A stretch of DNA of 64,000 nt, taken from positions 1,359,001 through 1,423,000 of the forward strand of contig JALIGW010000016.1 in assembly GCA_023053685.1 (NCBI GenBank). Reading direction: 5' to 3'. How positions within the stretch are numbered: position 1 is the first letter of the stretch; every line of letters starts with the position of its first letter. Positions 35,781-47,327 of this stretch are shown here, piece by piece. The translations under genes and the position numbers were made by a program. The notes beneath the pieces were generated by a model. The model saw nothing but the letters and a program-made list of their open reading frames with translations. It was not told the DNA's origin and made no database searches. Source of the stretch: Diadophis punctatus similis. Lineage: Eukaryota > Chordata > Lepidosauria > Squamata > Dipsadidae.

Positions 35781-37350
35781 GAGGCTCATGGGAGTTCAAA
35801 CCATCCATCCATAGCAGAAGTGAATTGTACCTCTGTCCCAGCCTTGTCTCTTCTCAGTTACTCTTTCCATGTAAATCCTGTTTCAATCCTTCTTACAAAA
35901 TGTGATAAAGATTACTCAGTCATTCTTGAAGCAGAATCTTTGCATGAGGTCACTAAGAGATATTTGGAGTGATGAAGCCCACAGCAATAGTTTTTTTTTC
36001 TTATTCCATGTTAGTATTTTCTATTGATTTCTAACACTGTCCAGACCAGTATAATGTTATATGAAATTAAAGTTGGAATTGCCTCATTTTAAATAGATAT
36101 ACCCTCCTGTTGCTGATATATAAGCATTAGTGGTAATTTGTTGCTACATCAACTAAACAAATAGTTCAAAATAAACAGTATCTTCCCTTGCATCTTTTGA
36201 GATCTCTTCTCTGATGCTCTATGTCCTTGTAGCTAACATTGCTAACTACTGAATCTCCGAATTAACTAAATCTTTCAGATATGTCTCTTTCCATATAAAA
36301 TAGCAATTCAAAATGAAACTCATCAGGCATGTTTCTCTGACCATTGGACAGTTCTAATTCTCTTAATCTTTTATATTCTAAAGCAAGCCTTTTCAGTTGT
36401 AAAACTCTAATTTCAGTTTAATTCTTGGGGAGAAAGCATCAGAAAATTGGAAAGTGTTATTCTATTTCTTGTCAACTAGTCCTGTTTTAAATAATAAATG
36501 AACATAAATGTTTTTTTAAACTGTTTTAGTGAGAAATGAGAAAATTACAACTTTTACCACAGCACTATTAAGTGAATTATGTAGTTAGTAAACTGCAATT
36601 TTGTCCAACTATTCAGTTCAGTCTTAAATCTTAGGCTCACGAATAGCAATAAGTCAATTAAAGCATCAGTTCAGTATTAACAAGACAATATGTCCCATTG
36701 AATTAAATGGAATTTCTTCTGATTGAATGCATATAAGATTGCAGCTGTAAGCAATGGACATGTCTACTCAAAATATAACTGTGGTACAGATAACTTTAAA
36801 TAGACTAGACTAATACTCTGTCAGAACAGAGCTAAATTAAGAATACTGCAGTAATGCACAGTGTAAGGAATGCAGATTAGTAAGACTGTATCTTAAACTC
36901 TAAATGTCTGCCTTGAAAACCTCTGGAGTAAAACTGACCTGACTCTGGATGCTGTCACTACTGCAGCTCTGGTTGAATGAGTTCCAATTTGACCCTCAAG
37001 TGACAATTCTACAGGGAGCAGCATGAAAAATGCAGGAAGACAACCATTTTAATATAGTTCTCTTGGACACAGGCAGCCCTAATGTGCTGGTGTCACAAGA
37101 AATAAGAGATGGATGGACTTTCTTAAAAGGCTTTATGTTCTCTGGATAAAAGCTAAAGACCTGTTTAGATGTCTTTGGAGACAAAGGGAGCTATAAGAGT
37201 GATACAAAGATTGTTTGGGAAAGACTAGGATAATTGTGGGAATTCGAAGTACCCTTGCATGCTTTGCACTAGCGTGCAGTGTTGAGATTCTGACCCCTTG
37301 TTAACAGGAATTTAATACTAATATACTGTCTCTCTGCATCTCCAGACTTT
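35781..37350. other. AT-rich intergenic sequence, nothing recognised
   Basis: No supported feature. Confidence 0.4.
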
Positions 37351-37354
37351 CCAT

Positions 37355-37381
37355 ATGTGTGTGTGTGTGTGTGTGTGTGTG
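37355..37381. repeat. (TG)n tract, left part
   Basis: Thirteen TG units, separated from a longer TG tract by the hAT-type element at 37382. Confidence 0.9.
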
Positions 37382-37660
37382 TCGAGGTGTGTTCTAACTT
37401 ACCTCACCGCCGGTTCGCTTCCTCCCGCCGAGGAAGAAAACAAGATGGTGCATGCGCAGTGCCAGAAACTCGGCTTCTGCGCATGCACTGAAGAAAAAAT
37501 CAGCAAAAATCCCACCCCAATTTTTTTTAAAAAATTCCCCCCCCCCCAAAAGATGGCGGCGTCCACTGACTGGCACCAACAGAACCGGCTCCGTGACGTC
37601 ACTAGTGGTTTGCTACCAGTTCTATAGAACCGGTGCGAACCAGGAGGAACCCACCTCCGG
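37382..37660. mobile_element. hAT-type element inserted in a (TG)n tract
   Basis: The ends are degraded GAGGTGTGTTCTAAC and GGAACCCACCTC, related to the CAGAGGTGGGTTC family. Inside, GAACCGG motifs and an inverted pair around GTGCATGCGCAG are shared with the copy at 41033. TG repeats on both sides mean the target duplication cannot be separated from the microsatellite. Confidence 0.7.
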
Positions 37661-37663
37661 TGT

Positions 37664-37730
<67 letters not shown>

Positions 37731-37800
37731 CGTATGCGTAAGTGTATATATGTATATATGTATATACTGTATGTATATATGTATATATGTACAGTATATA
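37661..37800. repeat. (TG)n then (TATG/TA)n compound microsatellite
   Basis: About 33 TG units, then TGCG/TATATG and TATATGTA repeats. It directly follows the 3' end of the minus-strand R4-like LINE, so it may have grown from that element's tail. Confidence 0.88.
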
Positions 37801-38650
37801 AAATTTGGACTGATTCAAAATCACCAACATTTGCTGTGCATTATTATGGTTGGTGGCACAGCCAGTCAGATGTTTTGACTGAATTTGGCATTTTTAGCAA
37901 CCTATCAAGTCCTCCCCAAGGACATGGCATAGGCAGTTCTTGTTGTTTAATAATATTAAAGGTATTGCTGCAGGACACGAGCTCTTTCAAGTAAAGCTAC
38001 CTTTTGCAGTTAACTGATGGTGATTTTGTCAATGCTGATGGTGTTCGAGTGGTGCTCTTGATATTTTGGTATTGTATCCAAGGCATCCAAGGCATTGGTG
38101 CTATTTTGCTTTTTTTTGCCAAATGCTCTACTTCTATTTACAGGTCTTTGTATTTTGTGATATTCTTTCTCTCTATTCTGCTATCTCCAGGTACTGCTAC
38201 ATCCATTATCCTGACAATCTTGTCTTTATTATCAACTATTGTAGCAGGTATTTCTTTCTATGAATTCTAAAGTTTCTGAATATTTTAACTCCTTCATTTT
38301 CTATTACTTTGGCTGTTTTGTAGTCCCACCAATTCCTCCTTGCAGGCAAATGCTGTTTATTGCTGATATTCCAATACACGAACTTTCATTCCAAAATTCC
38401 TGTACTGCTGGCTCTGGATGCTCAGTCCCTTAGCCCATTTGTCACCAGATTTCCAGGAACTCCAAAATCTAGCTCAATCTTTGATGACCAAGGTGATTTC
38501 CAATCCAGTATGGTTTTCTATAAGTTACGTTTCACCATATTGTTTATGGGCGAGAGATACTCTTCGTTTGGCTCCTCGATGAGACCTGTCCAATATGGTT
38601 GAATTTCTGGCATAGCTGTCATCATTCTTTGGTACCCACTATACTGATAT
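37801..38650 (-). mobile_element. R4-like LINE, C-terminal endonuclease region
   Basis: The minus-strand translation near 38060-38230 reads DVAVPGDSRIERKNITKYKD, followed by IEVEH after a stop. A D-x-A-V-P-x-D...K..KY.DL pattern is found in the C-terminal restriction-like endonuclease of R4/R2-type LINEs. Stops and frame changes show decay. A fragment of the same family lies at 28135. Clade assignment is from motif memory only. Confidence 0.6.
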
Positions 38651-39194
38651 TATATATTAAGTAATTTCAATTATTTTACCTCTGGTAAGCAGGTGGGCTT
38701 TTAATAACTATTAAATTCTCAAAAGTCTATTCCAAAAACTTGCCATCTATTTCCTGTTTCCTTACAAATGGTTGGTTTGCTTGTTAATGGCTGACAGAAG
38801 TTTCAGTGGGAGGTAATGGCTAGGAAGTTGCTACGCTCTTTTATAGAAGTTGTGAGACAGACACCTTTAAAAAGTGACACATTCTTTCCCAACTTGACTA
38901 CTGTATGAAAATACAAAGGAAACTGATGGCAACGACAGGGAATTGATGGAAGACTAACTGCATCTGCAGAAGATGGATCATATGGATGCAGTGGTCCATC
39001 TCTGAATCACCTCATTTTTAGGTTGTTCTCTATGATGTTGTTCTTGAAGACTATTGAAAACTGCAGCAATTTCCAAACTTCTTTCTGATGTCTATTTTGT
39101 AAATTATATAATATGGTCAGGTAATATATGTCATATGCTGGCCATAATTCCTCCCTGGATGAGAAAGATGAACAGGAGAGGATTTCTAACTACT
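38651..39194. other. Intergenic sequence, nothing recognised
   Basis: No supported feature. Confidence 0.4.
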
Positions 39195-39716
39195 GTAACT
39201 TTCAGAGTATAAGATGCACTGGAGTATAAGAAGCACCTTAGTTTTTGGGGAGGAAAATAAGAAAAAAAAAGTCTGCCTATCAGCATCCATCTGGCTAGCA
39301 AACAGCCTATCAGCATCCATCTGGCTAGCAAACAGCCTGGAACAGGTATATTAGCCTTGCAAAGGTCCGTTTGAAAGGCTGCTTTTTCAGCGTTGCAAAG
39401 CTCCGTTTGAAAGGTTGTTTCCAGGCTTGCAAAGCTCAGTTTGAGAGGTTGTTTTAGCCTTGCAAAGGTCCATTTGAAAGGCTGCTTTTTCAGCCTTGCA
39501 AAGCTCAGTTTGAGAGATTGTTTTCAGGCTTGCAAAGGTCCGTTTTAGAGGCTGCTTTTTCAGCCTTGCAAAGCTCGGTTTGAGAGGTTGTTTTAGCCTT
39601 GCAAAGGTCCGTTTCAGAGGCTGGGCGGGGCTACATTCGGTGTATAAGACATACCCAGATTTTCACCCTCTTTTAGGGGAGAAAAGGTGCATCTTATACT
39701 CCAAAAAATATGGTAG
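39195..39716. mobile_element. Non-autonomous DNA transposon with internal minisatellite
   Basis: The left end contains GAGTATAAGATGCACTGGAG, mirrored by GGTGCATCTTATACTCC at the right (about 39687). The element runs TACTGTA...TATGGTA; a TA duplication is possible but not distinctive. The interior holds two 30-bp copies of a CCTATCAGCATCCATCTGG unit (39277-39336), then about eight 36-bp units built on CCTTGCAAAGGTCCGTTT (39350-39622). Confidence 0.65.
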
Positions 39717-40276
39717 ATGGATACCTAGGCCTCAATGTAACTTGAAAAGGCATTCTTGGATAACACACTTTAGGTCCAAGTGCCCCAAACGATTATCTTG
39801 AAATAGGTGCAAACTACCTAGCCCACAGGAATATCTGTAGATTCAGTTATAAAGTCACACAATAAAAGAAAAGGAAAAATAGGACATGTTTGAGGGAAGA
39901 AGCTCATAGCATCAGTAGTCTTATTCATGAAAAGAATGTAGCATTGAAGTACAGATCTTACATTAAGTCTGATAGACCTGTCTGTGCGTGAGTGAAAGGT
40001 AAAGGCGTGCGTTTTAAAGCTTTATCTAAATGCTATTAAGTTATTGTAAAAAATGTCCTGTTACAGTCAATTATTCTGGAACTTACGATTTGTTACATTT
40101 TGTTCCTAGATCATTGTGGGGTGTTTTTTTTATTTCAACTTGTCAATGTTTCTGCTTCCCTATTAAACTTTGTCATTTTGGATTTGTCTCCTGATTTATG
40201 CTTTAGTGTTATATGTGAATCAGGTAATAAAGTTATATTCCACAAACTGTTGTCAAAATGAACTCTGGAGTAATGC
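39717..40276. other. Intergenic sequence, nothing recognised
   Basis: No supported feature. Confidence 0.4.
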
Positions 40277-40421
<145 letters not shown>

Positions 40422-40650
40422 GAGACTTATATACCGCCTCATAGTGCAAGCACTCTCTAAGCAGTTTACGCCATTAAGCAATGTATATTTATATTGCCCC
40501 CAACAATCTGGGTCCTCATTTTACCTACCTCGGAAGGATGGAAGGCTGAGTCAACCCTGAGCCGGTGAGATTTGAACAGCTGAACTGCTGATCACAGTCA
40601 GCTAAAGTAGCCTGCAGTACTGCACTCTAACTGCTGCGCCACCTCAGCTC
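40422..40650 (-). mobile_element. Sauria-type SINE, near full length
   Basis: On the minus strand it runs from GAGCTGAGGTGGCGCAGCAG (A-box region) through GTTCAAATCTCACCGGCTC to GCGGTATATAAGTCTC. The variant body ATATAAATATACATTGCTTA is shared with the SINE at 43092, marking a subfamily different from those at 19596 and 57961. Confidence 0.9.
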
Positions 40651-40989
40651 TATGTATAAGCTTTGCTGCTGGTTCTTTTCAGAAAGTCGTAAGAAGTAAG
40701 TCTATGAATAACTACTTCCTCTGTCTGATTCATTGCATCCAGGTTTTTTGTTTTTACAGATTCTTCTATTTAGTCTACATTGCAAAGAGATTGGATTAAT
40801 ATGGGTCATGTTCTCTGATGCAACAGTTATAGAACTCCTTCTAATGAGCTTTGGCTCCATCTTTGCTTATTTAAGTAGGCTGCAAGATAGACTGGTTTTG
40901 AATGGGTTTAAAAGTCAGGCTTTCATCGCCAAACAATTGGACTACTGTAGCATATTTTATATCAACTGCCTTTAAGGATCACTCGTAGG
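40651..40989. other. Intergenic sequence, nothing recognised
   Basis: No supported feature. Confidence 0.4.
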
Positions 40990-42075
40990 TTATACTTTAT
41001 AACAGTTATTAATACTGCTCTATCATGCACTGCAGGGGCGGGTTCCTAATTTTTTTACTACCACTCTGTGGGCGTGGCTTATTTTGTGGGTGTGGCTTGC
41101 CAGCCATGTGACTGGGTGGGCATGGCTTCTCAGACAGCTGAAGGAAGAGGAACTGAGATAGGTCCTGCCGCCCATTCCCCCTCCCCTCAGTAGCTCGAGA
41201 AGCCTCAAACGTGCGAAAATGCCTAGGATCATCACCGCACGTTTGTGGCTTCTCAGACTGCTGAAGGGAGGGGAATGGAGATAGCTCCTGCCGCCTGTTC
41301 TTTCAACATCTGATGCGCTCCCTCAGCCATCCTCCCCTGCTTGGACTCACTGTGGGGTAGGAAGGCAATGCATGAGCAGTGCCGGAAACTCGGCTTCTGG
41401 GCATGCGCAGAAGAAAATGTAAAAAAAAAATACTTTTTTTAAAAAAATGGCGGCACCCAGGCACCGGCAACCGACTGCACCGGTACTGTGACGTCACCAG
41501 CGGGCCGCTACCGGTGCTATAGAGTGGGTCGCACTGGTAGGAACCCACCACTGATGCACTGGTGAGGCCACACTTGAAGTACTGTGTCCAATTTTGGTCA
41601 CCATGATACACAAAAGATGCTGAGACCCTAGAAAGAGTACAGAGAAGAGCAACAAAGATGATAAGAGTCTGGAGGCTAAACTGTTTGATAAATGCCTAAG
41701 GGAAATAGATATATTTAGCCTAATGAAGAGAAAGCTCAGGGGAGACATGATAGCCACCTTAATACTTGAAAGGCTGTCTCAGGGAAAAGCGGGTCAATTT
41801 GTTCTCCAAAGCACTTGAGGGAAGGACAAGAAGCAATGGGTAGAACTTGTTAAAGAAAGATCCAATCTTGAACTAAGGGAAAAAAATCCTGACAGTAAGA
41901 ACAATTAATCAATAGAACAGCTTGCCTCCCGAAGTTATAGGTGTTCTCTCACTGAAGATTTTCAAGAAAACATTGGACAACCATTTGTTTTGGATGGAAT
42001 AAGGGCTCTTGCTTTGGGCAGGGGGTTGGACTAGAAGTCTTCCCAGGTCCCTTCCAGCCCTATGATTCTATGAAG
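40990..42075 (+). mobile_element. CR1-type LINE, 3' portion, split by a hAT element
   Basis: TTAATACTGCTCTATCATGC is interrupted at 41033-41553, then GTGAGGCCACACTTGAAGTA continues. The copy goes on through AGAGAAGAGCAACAAAGATG and the tail GGGGGTTGGACTAGAAGTCT to CCTATGATTCTATG. This is the C-terminal reverse-transcriptase region and 3' UTR of CR1. Frames are broken. Confidence 0.87.
41033..41553. mobile_element. hAT-type non-autonomous element inside CR1
   Basis: The ends are CAGGGGCGGGTTCC and GGAACCCACCACTG, with a perfect 8-bp target duplication ATGCACTG (41025-41032 and 41554-41561). At 521 bp it is the longest copy of this family in the window. It carries GTGGGCGTGGCTTATTTTGT-type sequence absent from the shorter copies. 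There is no transposase frame. Confidence 0.87.
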
Positions 42076-42084
42076 TTGCACTTG

Positions 42085-42253
42085 ATTTAAAAGGCAGCAC
42101 CTCATGTGCTACCATTGGGCATCACTCGACATATTACACCTGTTCTGCAAGCTCTTCACTGCTATAGGTTTCCAAATGTTGGTTTTAACCCATAGAGCCC
42201 TATGTGGCTCGGTCCCACTATATCTGCTTAAACCAGAATCTATTTGTCCACAT
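42085..42253 (+). mobile_element. L2-group LINE remnant, interrupted
   Basis: The plus-strand translation contains MLVLTHRALCGSVPLYLLK, the LTHRALHG..P.YL motif of L2-group ORFs. A hAT MITE interrupts it at 42254; only a few bases (to about 42410) continue afterwards. Confidence 0.6.
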
Positions 42254-42389
42254 CAGTGTTTCCCAACCTTGGCAACTTGAAGATATCTGGACTTCAACTC
42301 CCAGAATTCCCCAGCCAGCGAATGCTGGCTGGGGAATTCTGGGAGTTGAAGTCCAGATATCTTCAAGTTGTCAAGGTTGGGAAACACTG
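42254..42389. mobile_element. Perfectly palindromic hAT MITE
   Basis: The 136-bp element begins CAGTGTTTCCCAACCTTG and ends as its inverse. The arms meet near 42322 (GCGAATGC). A perfect 8-bp target duplication GTCCACAT flanks it (42246-42253 and 42390-42397). Its GGACTTCAACTCCCAGAATT core is shared with the palindrome at 63691-63785. Confidence 0.92.
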
Positions 42390-42397
42390 GTCCACAT

Positions 42398-43091
42398 GAA
42401 CAAGTCAGAAAAAAATTCAACTTTGTATCATTGTATTATATTGTGGATGTTTTCTTATTAACTGATAAGAGTAAAGTTTAAGAATCAAGTAAAATAGATA
42501 AATATGCAGTCGTTCAACCTTTTTTTCCATCTCAAACAATCTTGTTGGCCGATAATGCATTAACTTTCAGATCCAGATAGAAATAAATTTATTGCAAGTC
42601 ATCCATTCATGTCTCCAAAGAACACATCTCTGCCATCACCATAAGTTTTAATTACATAGTCATCTGTAAATACACTAAATAACTAAGGGGAAAGCTTTTC
42701 TTTACTCCTTACTTTAGCCATTTGCTAAGCATTCCATTTAATCTCACATATGCTTTATTTATTCGCAGTTCCTATAGAATTCTGCAACCAGCCTTCAATT
42801 ATGCATTCCTAATCTCATAAATCAAAGATATTCACTTAAATATATTTCTTAAATCAAAAAATGTGCAATCAATTTCCTCACATTTATGAACGAATGAATA
42901 GAAATAGAATTCTCATGCTTAAAAAGCCAATGCTGCATGTTAGCTGGATTCACTATACTGATTGTTTAAAAACTGCAATGCCACCAGTATTTTTTTTAAA
43001 AAAAATACAAATATAATGGTTGTAAACTATTCATTTTTTGGCGAAACCATATTTTCCTACTGACCAGTTTGCTTTTGCAAATCTATAAAAA
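42398..43091. other. AT-rich intergenic sequence, nothing recognised
   Basis: No supported feature. Confidence 0.4.
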
Positions 43092-43345
43092 GAGCCGAGG
43101 TGGCGCAGTGGTTAGAGGCAGGTACTGCAGGCCACTTTAGCTGACTGAATCCGCAGGTCAGCGGTTCAAATCTCACCGGCTCAAGGTTGACTCAGCCTTC
43201 CATCCTTCCGAGGTAGGTAAAATGAGGACCCAGATTGTTGGGGGCAATATAAATATACATTGCTTACTGGTGTAAACCGCTTAGAGAGTGCTTGCACTGT
43301 GAGGCGGTATATAAATCTCACAAAATAAAATAAATAAAAATAAAT
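43092..43345 (+). mobile_element. Sauria-type SINE, full length
   Basis: It runs from GAGCCGAGGTGGCGCAGTGG (A box) and CGGTTCAAATCTCACCGG (B box) to GAGGCGGTATATAAATCTCA. An AAAT-rich tail (AAAATAAAATAAATAAAAAT) follows. It is the same subfamily as 40422. Confidence 0.92.
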
Positions 43346-44305
43346 ATAAGATGCCTTATGTCTTTAATACAATACATAGTTTGGAAGGATGGGTAAACTT
43401 TCTTTCTTACCATAATTTTTTTCTGCGACTATGTAGCACCAAAAATTGATTTTGGGAACCTTTGATCAGAAAGATATTTTAGATGTCTTTATAAATGGCT
43501 GCCTTATTCCCAGTGTCTATTCTGCTTACTCTCGTGTTATTTTCCTTATAATTTTAAACATACAAAGGAAGTTCGACTTTTATCCCAATGCATTTATTCG
43601 GCTGGGCCTATTTATTCAATATAAATTGAAAGAAGAGTTTACCAACTTTCAAAAATAAATCCTGAAGTAGTGCAAAAAATGTATAAATATAGGTCTAATT
43701 TCATTTTACCCACTTTTAAAAGGATTTGTGTAAACCAAAAATGCAACTGGGTTGAAATTGGGGGAAACTTGCAAATTACCTCTTTTATTTGGAAGGGAAA
43801 AATACACAATGAGGAACAGGATTATTTCTTCACTTCCCCTTGGTCCTGAAGGCATAATAAAATTAACAGGCCATGAGACAAAACTGAAAGTTTAAATTAA
43901 TGGCTCCTGGGAATCTGTCAAGTGATGTTAACTCCATCATTCAGGACAATGTCAGTTTGGAGGGCAAAAGCTTCAAATAGGGCATTTGAATGTTAGAATA
44001 TTTTTAACTGATTAAATACTGTGAACATATCCCTGTAAACAAGAAGATAATCCTTTGCTAACTACAATTGGCATTAGTTTAACATGAGAGAGAATCATTA
44101 TGGAGATGTCATTTGGAATACAGAAAATTAGATCTGATACTTTAATATCTACTTTAGCAGAACTTTTTGAATTTTATTGTGCACTTAAAAACAAAAGCCA
44201 TTTTTCTTTTCATGTTGTCATCTATTGTTAATTTTGTGATTATATATATATACATATATATGTAGGATTTTTTGCTGATAAATGATATATATATAAACTC
44301 AGGAT
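43346..44305. other. AT-rich intergenic sequence, nothing recognised
   Basis: A TATATATA-type run at about 44238-44295; nothing else supported. Confidence 0.4.
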
Positions 44306-44770
44306 ATGTCTATGGAGATTCTCAGTCATCCAGGTCAGGGGTCCCCAACCCCCAGGCCACAGCCCACTACCGGGCCGTGGCCCATTTACAACCAGTCCAC
44401 GGAAGTAGCATGAGCAGCAGGCCGGTGCATACACACATGCGCACAGCTCAACTCACATGAATGGCAGGCCAGCACGCACATGCATGCATGTACAGCTCCA
44501 CTAGTCGAGCTGTGTGTGCATGTGCATGCATGCCAGCTTTCCACTCACATGAGTTGAGCTGCTGCACACGTGTGTGTGCCAGCCCACCACTCACGTGGCC
44601 CGGTTCCTCTTTCCCACCCAGCTGGGCCACCAAGCCTCAAAGGTTGGGGACCAGGTCATGGTTGTCCCAACTTCAGAACTGAAGAAGCTTCTTGGTTGAG
44701 AAGTAAAATGTCTTCAAGGAAAAACAAAGTCCAGTTGCCTTTTGAAAAAGCAATTTTGGGTCAAAACTCA
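44306..44770 (+). mobile_element. Penelope-associated repeat, split by a hAT element
   Basis: GTCTATGGAGATTCTCAGTC and ATCCAGGT are followed, after a hAT insertion, by AGGTCATGGTTGTCCCAACT. The copy then has CTGAAGAAGCTTCTTGGTTG, AGAAGTAAAATGTCTTC and GTCCAGTTGCC, ending AATTTTGGGTC. It lines up with the inverse of 171-282 and with 32313-32402. Confidence 0.6.
44336..44652. mobile_element. hAT-type element inside the Penelope-associated repeat
   Basis: It begins CAGGGGTCCCCAACCCCCAG and ends AAAGGTTGGGGACC, missing the last few bases of the right terminus together with part of the duplicated target. The interior is a run of CATGCATG and CACACATGCGC dinucleotide-like sequence. Confidence 0.72.
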
Positions 44771-45449
44771 GGATACTATGATTTAAAATACACGCAACAT
44801 TGTAACAAGTCACCTCTTGGCATATACATTTAATAAATAAATAGATAAATAATTAAACATTTAATTAATCTTTATCTAGCATATACTTAACTGCTTTCCC
44901 CCACTCCCAGCACTCCTTTTCCATGTCACTTAGTGTAATGCAAAGGCATGACTGATTTTGACAGTTGTATTGGCTTATCTGGAAGGGAAAAAAACAATTT
45001 TGCTTTTTAAAAAGCAACCAATCAGAAGTCACCGAACAATAGTGCAATTGCAATGTTGAAACAGTTGTAATATTAGAAATTATAGTCCTCCTTTGACATA
45101 AAACATGTTGCCCATTTCTAGTTACCAATCCTTTGCAAATAGAATTTGTAACTCCACAATTTGAAATTTATAGCACTTTTTTAAGAAGCAGTTTATATTA
45201 GGATTACAATGCTGAGAAGATGAAACTTACCATAAGAAACAATATGATGGAAATAATTTTTTAGTAAACCTCAGCTTCTTCCACCGTTTCATGTTGCTTT
45301 ATCTTTACAAGTAATTTTTAGAATAGAATGTGTTGTTTTTTTCTTTCATGGTGGGACGTTTCATTGGGAACATGAGATTCCACATCCAGTTTAATTCCAG
45401 GACAGATCTTCACATGCTTGTCATTTCCTAAGATTCCTGGCATCTCAAG
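44771..45449. other. Intergenic sequence, nothing recognised
   Basis: No supported feature. Confidence 0.4.
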
Positions 45450-45682
45450 AAGGAAGGAAGGAGGGAGGGAAAGAAAGAAGGAAGGAAGGAGGGAGGGAAA
45501 GAAAGAAGGAAGGAAGGAGGGAGGGAAAGAAAGAAGGAAGGAAGGGGGGAGGGAAGGAAGGAAGGCAGGAAGGCGGGAAGGAAGGAAGGAAGGAAGGAAG
45601 GAAGGAAGGAAGGAAGGAAGGAAGGAAGGAAGGAAGGAAGGAAGGATGGAAGCAAGCAAGCTAGCAAGCAAGCAAGCAAGCA
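45450..45682. repeat. (GGAA)n polypurine tract
   Basis: About 230 nt of almost pure purine on the plus strand: three 36-bp-like GGAGGGAGGGAAAGAAAGAA blocks, then a long AAGG run, ending in GCAA units. The proline/serine/leucine and lysine/glutamate/glycine frames across it are artefacts. Confidence 0.93.
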
Positions 45683-47327
45683 TTCCCTGTTTCCTACAAG
45701 GAAACTTAATGGGGAAGCGGAAAGAAAGTTGAAAGTGTGCTCATTCTTTGCCTGCCTGGGGTCATTCTGTTTCTCTTATCTTTCTTTAGTAAGGAAATAT
45801 CTCTGAAATGATGACTGAATGGGTCATGGGTTGTCTAGTATAGTATAGAGCTGTGCTTCTATTCTTTGGTTGGCAGCAGTGAGCACTCATATAGTGATAA
45901 TCCAAGAAAAGAGTAGGAAAGAAATATAGAAGAGGAATTTCACCAACATGTCTGTAAGCTGTCACTAACACCCAGCTTCTGAAACAGCTATATGAGCCTT
46001 GGGGGGGGGGGGAGATGCTGCTGCTTTAATGATTCAAAGCAGGTGATTTAGTCATGTTGCGGCATATTATGAGGCATCTTTTTCAAATGCTTTGCACAGT
46101 CAAAATAAATACAGAACAGGGGGCAGATGAGAGGGAAAAGCTGAAGGGAGGTTGCCTTTTACTCAAGCTTCCAAATGAAAGCCTTTATTACATTCATACA
46201 TCAACAGAATAAAATTGCCTCAGAAGTCTGTCATGCCTCAATATCTATTGCCACTTTTCTCCCCAAGCAAACTCTGCCACGACTGGCATTAGAGCTCTTG
46301 GGCCACAGGGAATGGCAAAATTGTGCCTTCAGCACAGGACCTTTTGGCTGTGCAAATATTGATGGTTTGTTATGTTAGGAAGGAAGTCTTATGAATGCCT
46401 CTGGTGACTGGTGTTATGCCCTGTGCTCTTATAAATTTGGAGTTAGAAATAGGCTGTATTATGTGGCTTTGCTGTCAGACAAAGAATTTGCTTTAGTGAG
46501 CGCCTGAGGTAATTCTCAAATGGAAGAGCCAAATTGTTTTTCCAAAGCTATCACTAATAAAAGGTTCCCATGCTGCTGAATCTACCAAGAGCTTGCTAGC
46601 TGGGTTCATTTAATAAAAGGTAAGTTGTATGAGTCTAGCCATATTGTTTAATGTTGATGAATTATTGCTTGTTGATGATATATTAAGGCTACAATGCTAT
46701 ACTGGATTAGATTCAGTGAATGTAGTTGCATTAGCAATGGGTAAATAGCCTCAAGAGTGTAGCACAAATGTAGGAGATTGATGAGAGTATCGCTGTTGTA
46801 ATATTTCCATGAAATTATAATCTGTCAAGCCTAATTATATGACAGCTGCTATTACAATGATGATATAGACATTTCTGATCTGCTTATGTGATTGAGGTAA
46901 CAGCTCCCTATCTTTTCTACTTTGAATTGGTACATCATTGTGTATCAGAAACGTTTTATGTGGAAAAACTTTATATCACAACAGCTCTCTTGTGGCTAGT
47001 TTCTGCTTTAAGATCAATTAACATTTAATAAAAAAACAAAATGTTTCTCATGCATATTAGATTATTTCGCTTGCAGCTTCCCAGCATGAGTTTAGCCATC
47101 CTTTGATACTATCTTGAAATCTATATCTATGTGCACAGATAGCTATAAATCTAGAGATATAGATATAATAATTTTCATTTATAGATCTTTGACATAATTT
47201 CCCTGGTTTGATATTATCTTGTGGTGTTATTCAGATCTTCTGAGTATTTGGAAAGATGTGTAATGTGGCTTAGCTTCTATGTTAGGGCCTGGATGACAAG
47301 CTCAGTTATTCCACTAAAGATTGGAGT
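45683..47327. other. Intergenic sequence, nothing recognised
   Basis: Contains a G run near 46002; no gene or repeat terminus was recognised. Confidence 0.4.

Noticed and set aside
37399..37994. 143- and 180-codon frames with cysteine/valine or histidine/threonine runs
   Set aside because: They cross a TG microsatellite and a non-coding hAT-type element.
39350..39622. Regularly spaced repeats resembling a CRISPR array
   Set aside because: Units are contiguous, diverged and lie inside a DNA transposon; there are no unique spacers, no cas genes, and the genome is a vertebrate's.
45318..45732. Long proline/serine/leucine-rich and lysine/glutamate/glycine-rich frames
   Set aside because: They are produced by the polypurine GGAA tract on its two strands.
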